Position numbers and translations under genes: made by a program. Shown piece after piece: positions 5,709 through 5,837 of a stretch of DNA of 5,837 nt. The stretch is from the NCBI GenBank assembly GCA_900769985.1, contig CAAGIS010000012.1, forward strand, positions 1 through 5,837, in the 5' to 3' direction. This stretch comes from Spirochaetia bacterium. GTDB taxonomy: Bacteria > Spirochaetota > Spirochaetia > Treponematales > Treponemataceae. The notes beneath the pieces are model-generated. The model was not told the DNA's origin. It did no database searches and worked only from the letters and a program-made list of their open reading frames with translations. Each line of letters starts with the position of its first letter. Position 1 is the first letter of the stretch.

Positions 5709-5737
5709 AATTTAAAAGTAGTTTTTGTGGAAGTCAA
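5709..5737 (-). promoter_or_regulatory. Sigma70-type promoter candidate facing the porin-like gene
   Basis: On the minus strand, TTGACT (5737-5732) and TAAATT (5714-5709) are separated by exactly 17 bases. Transcription would start near 5702, giving a leader of about 205 bases that runs through both inverted repeats before reaching the porin-like frame. It may originally have served a gene whose 5' end has been lost or replaced. Confidence 0.4.
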
Positions 5738-5760
5738 AATTCTTTCAAAAAATTTGCCGT

Positions 5761-5777
5761 TTTGTATGCTATACAAA
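5761..5777. promoter_or_regulatory. tttgtat-gct-atacaaa dyad, possible operator
   Basis: Two perfect 7-base arms, tttgtat (5761-5767) and atacaaa (5771-5777), flank three bases. A 17-base dyad of this size suits a dimeric regulator, and it lies 24 bases upstream of the minus-strand promoter candidate. No matching second site or regulator gene is in the window, so its role is open. Confidence 0.3.
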
Positions 5778-5837
5778 GAGGAAAAATCGTTAAAAATTCT
5801 TTCTGGAGGAGATATTTTTATAGGGGTTTTGGGGGAA

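Larger units (their letters stand above)
5498..5837. other. Gene-free, hairpin-rich region upstream of the porin-like frame
   Basis: This 340-base stretch holds inverted repeats, a possible minus-strand promoter, a dyad and a G-rich end, but no convincing gene. On the minus strand AGGAG precedes an ATG at about 5634 that encodes only 10 residues (M-P-F-F-K-F-C-G-A-R) before a stop. A plus-strand frame at 5522-5689 (55 codons) has no ribosome binding site. The stretch resembles dispersed treponeme intergenic repeats as I remember them; this is not verified. The final bases, including ggagga (5805-5810) and aggggttttggggg (5822-5835), are cut by the window edge and may lead into another repeat or gene. 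Confidence 0.5.

Noticed and set aside
5761..5837. Promoter and ribosome binding site for a plus-strand gene beyond the window
   Set aside because: Ggagga at 5805-5810 is followed by a TAG and G-runs with no start codon before the end, and no -35 fits the TATGCT at 5765-5770.

Overview
The window looks like accessory chromosomal DNA of an AT-rich, host-associated Treponema-like spirochaete. The assignment is an inference from several signs: the Rpn-type PD-(D/E)XK protein, a lipoprotein with a relaxed spirochaete-type lipobox (F-A-S-C), a large outer-membrane beta-barrel-like protein, AGGAG ribosome binding sites, and palindromic intergenic repeats of the kind scattered through treponeme genomes. 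I could run no database search, so the genus is likely but not proven.

Layout. Positions 1-810 (+) hold most of an Rpn-family PD-(D/E)XK nuclease/putative transposase whose start codon lies before the window. Positions 811-1141 are gene-free and repeat-rich: an AT hairpin after the stop, two diverged copies of a palindrome-bounded element about 108 bases apart with a small hairpin between them, and a separate attccgaa/ttcggaat palindrome. From about 1142 to 5497 everything reads on the minus strand. First comes a small unrecognised protein with a PD-(D/E)XK-like D...ExK pattern (1225-1863); an intact-looking C-terminal tail continues out of frame to 1142, which indicates a one-base frameshift. 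Next is a strong rho-independent terminator (1899-1932), then a lipoprotein (1954-3354) built from four modules with a shared closing motif, resembling SusE/SusF-like glycan-binding lipoproteins. Last is a 672-residue porin-like protein (3479-5497). Positions 5498-5837 contain inverted repeats, a possible promoter and a G-rich stretch, but no convincing gene.

How the parts may work together. The porin-like gene lies upstream of the lipoprotein gene on the same strand, with 124 bases between them, no strong terminator in the gap, and a good terminator after the lipoprotein. They could be one transcript encoding an outer-membrane pore and a surface binding lipoprotein, possibly for nutrient or glycan capture. 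The main oddity is that the porin-like frame has no signal peptide and no ribosome binding site. The frame enters an inverted-repeat region exactly where a secretion signal should be, so the gene may be truncated, rearranged or a silent cassette.

I do not see a clear new defence or mobile system. The best leads are the signal-less porin and its repeat junction, the four-module lipoprotein, the frameshifted nuclease-like gene, and the palindromic elements that flank these genes.
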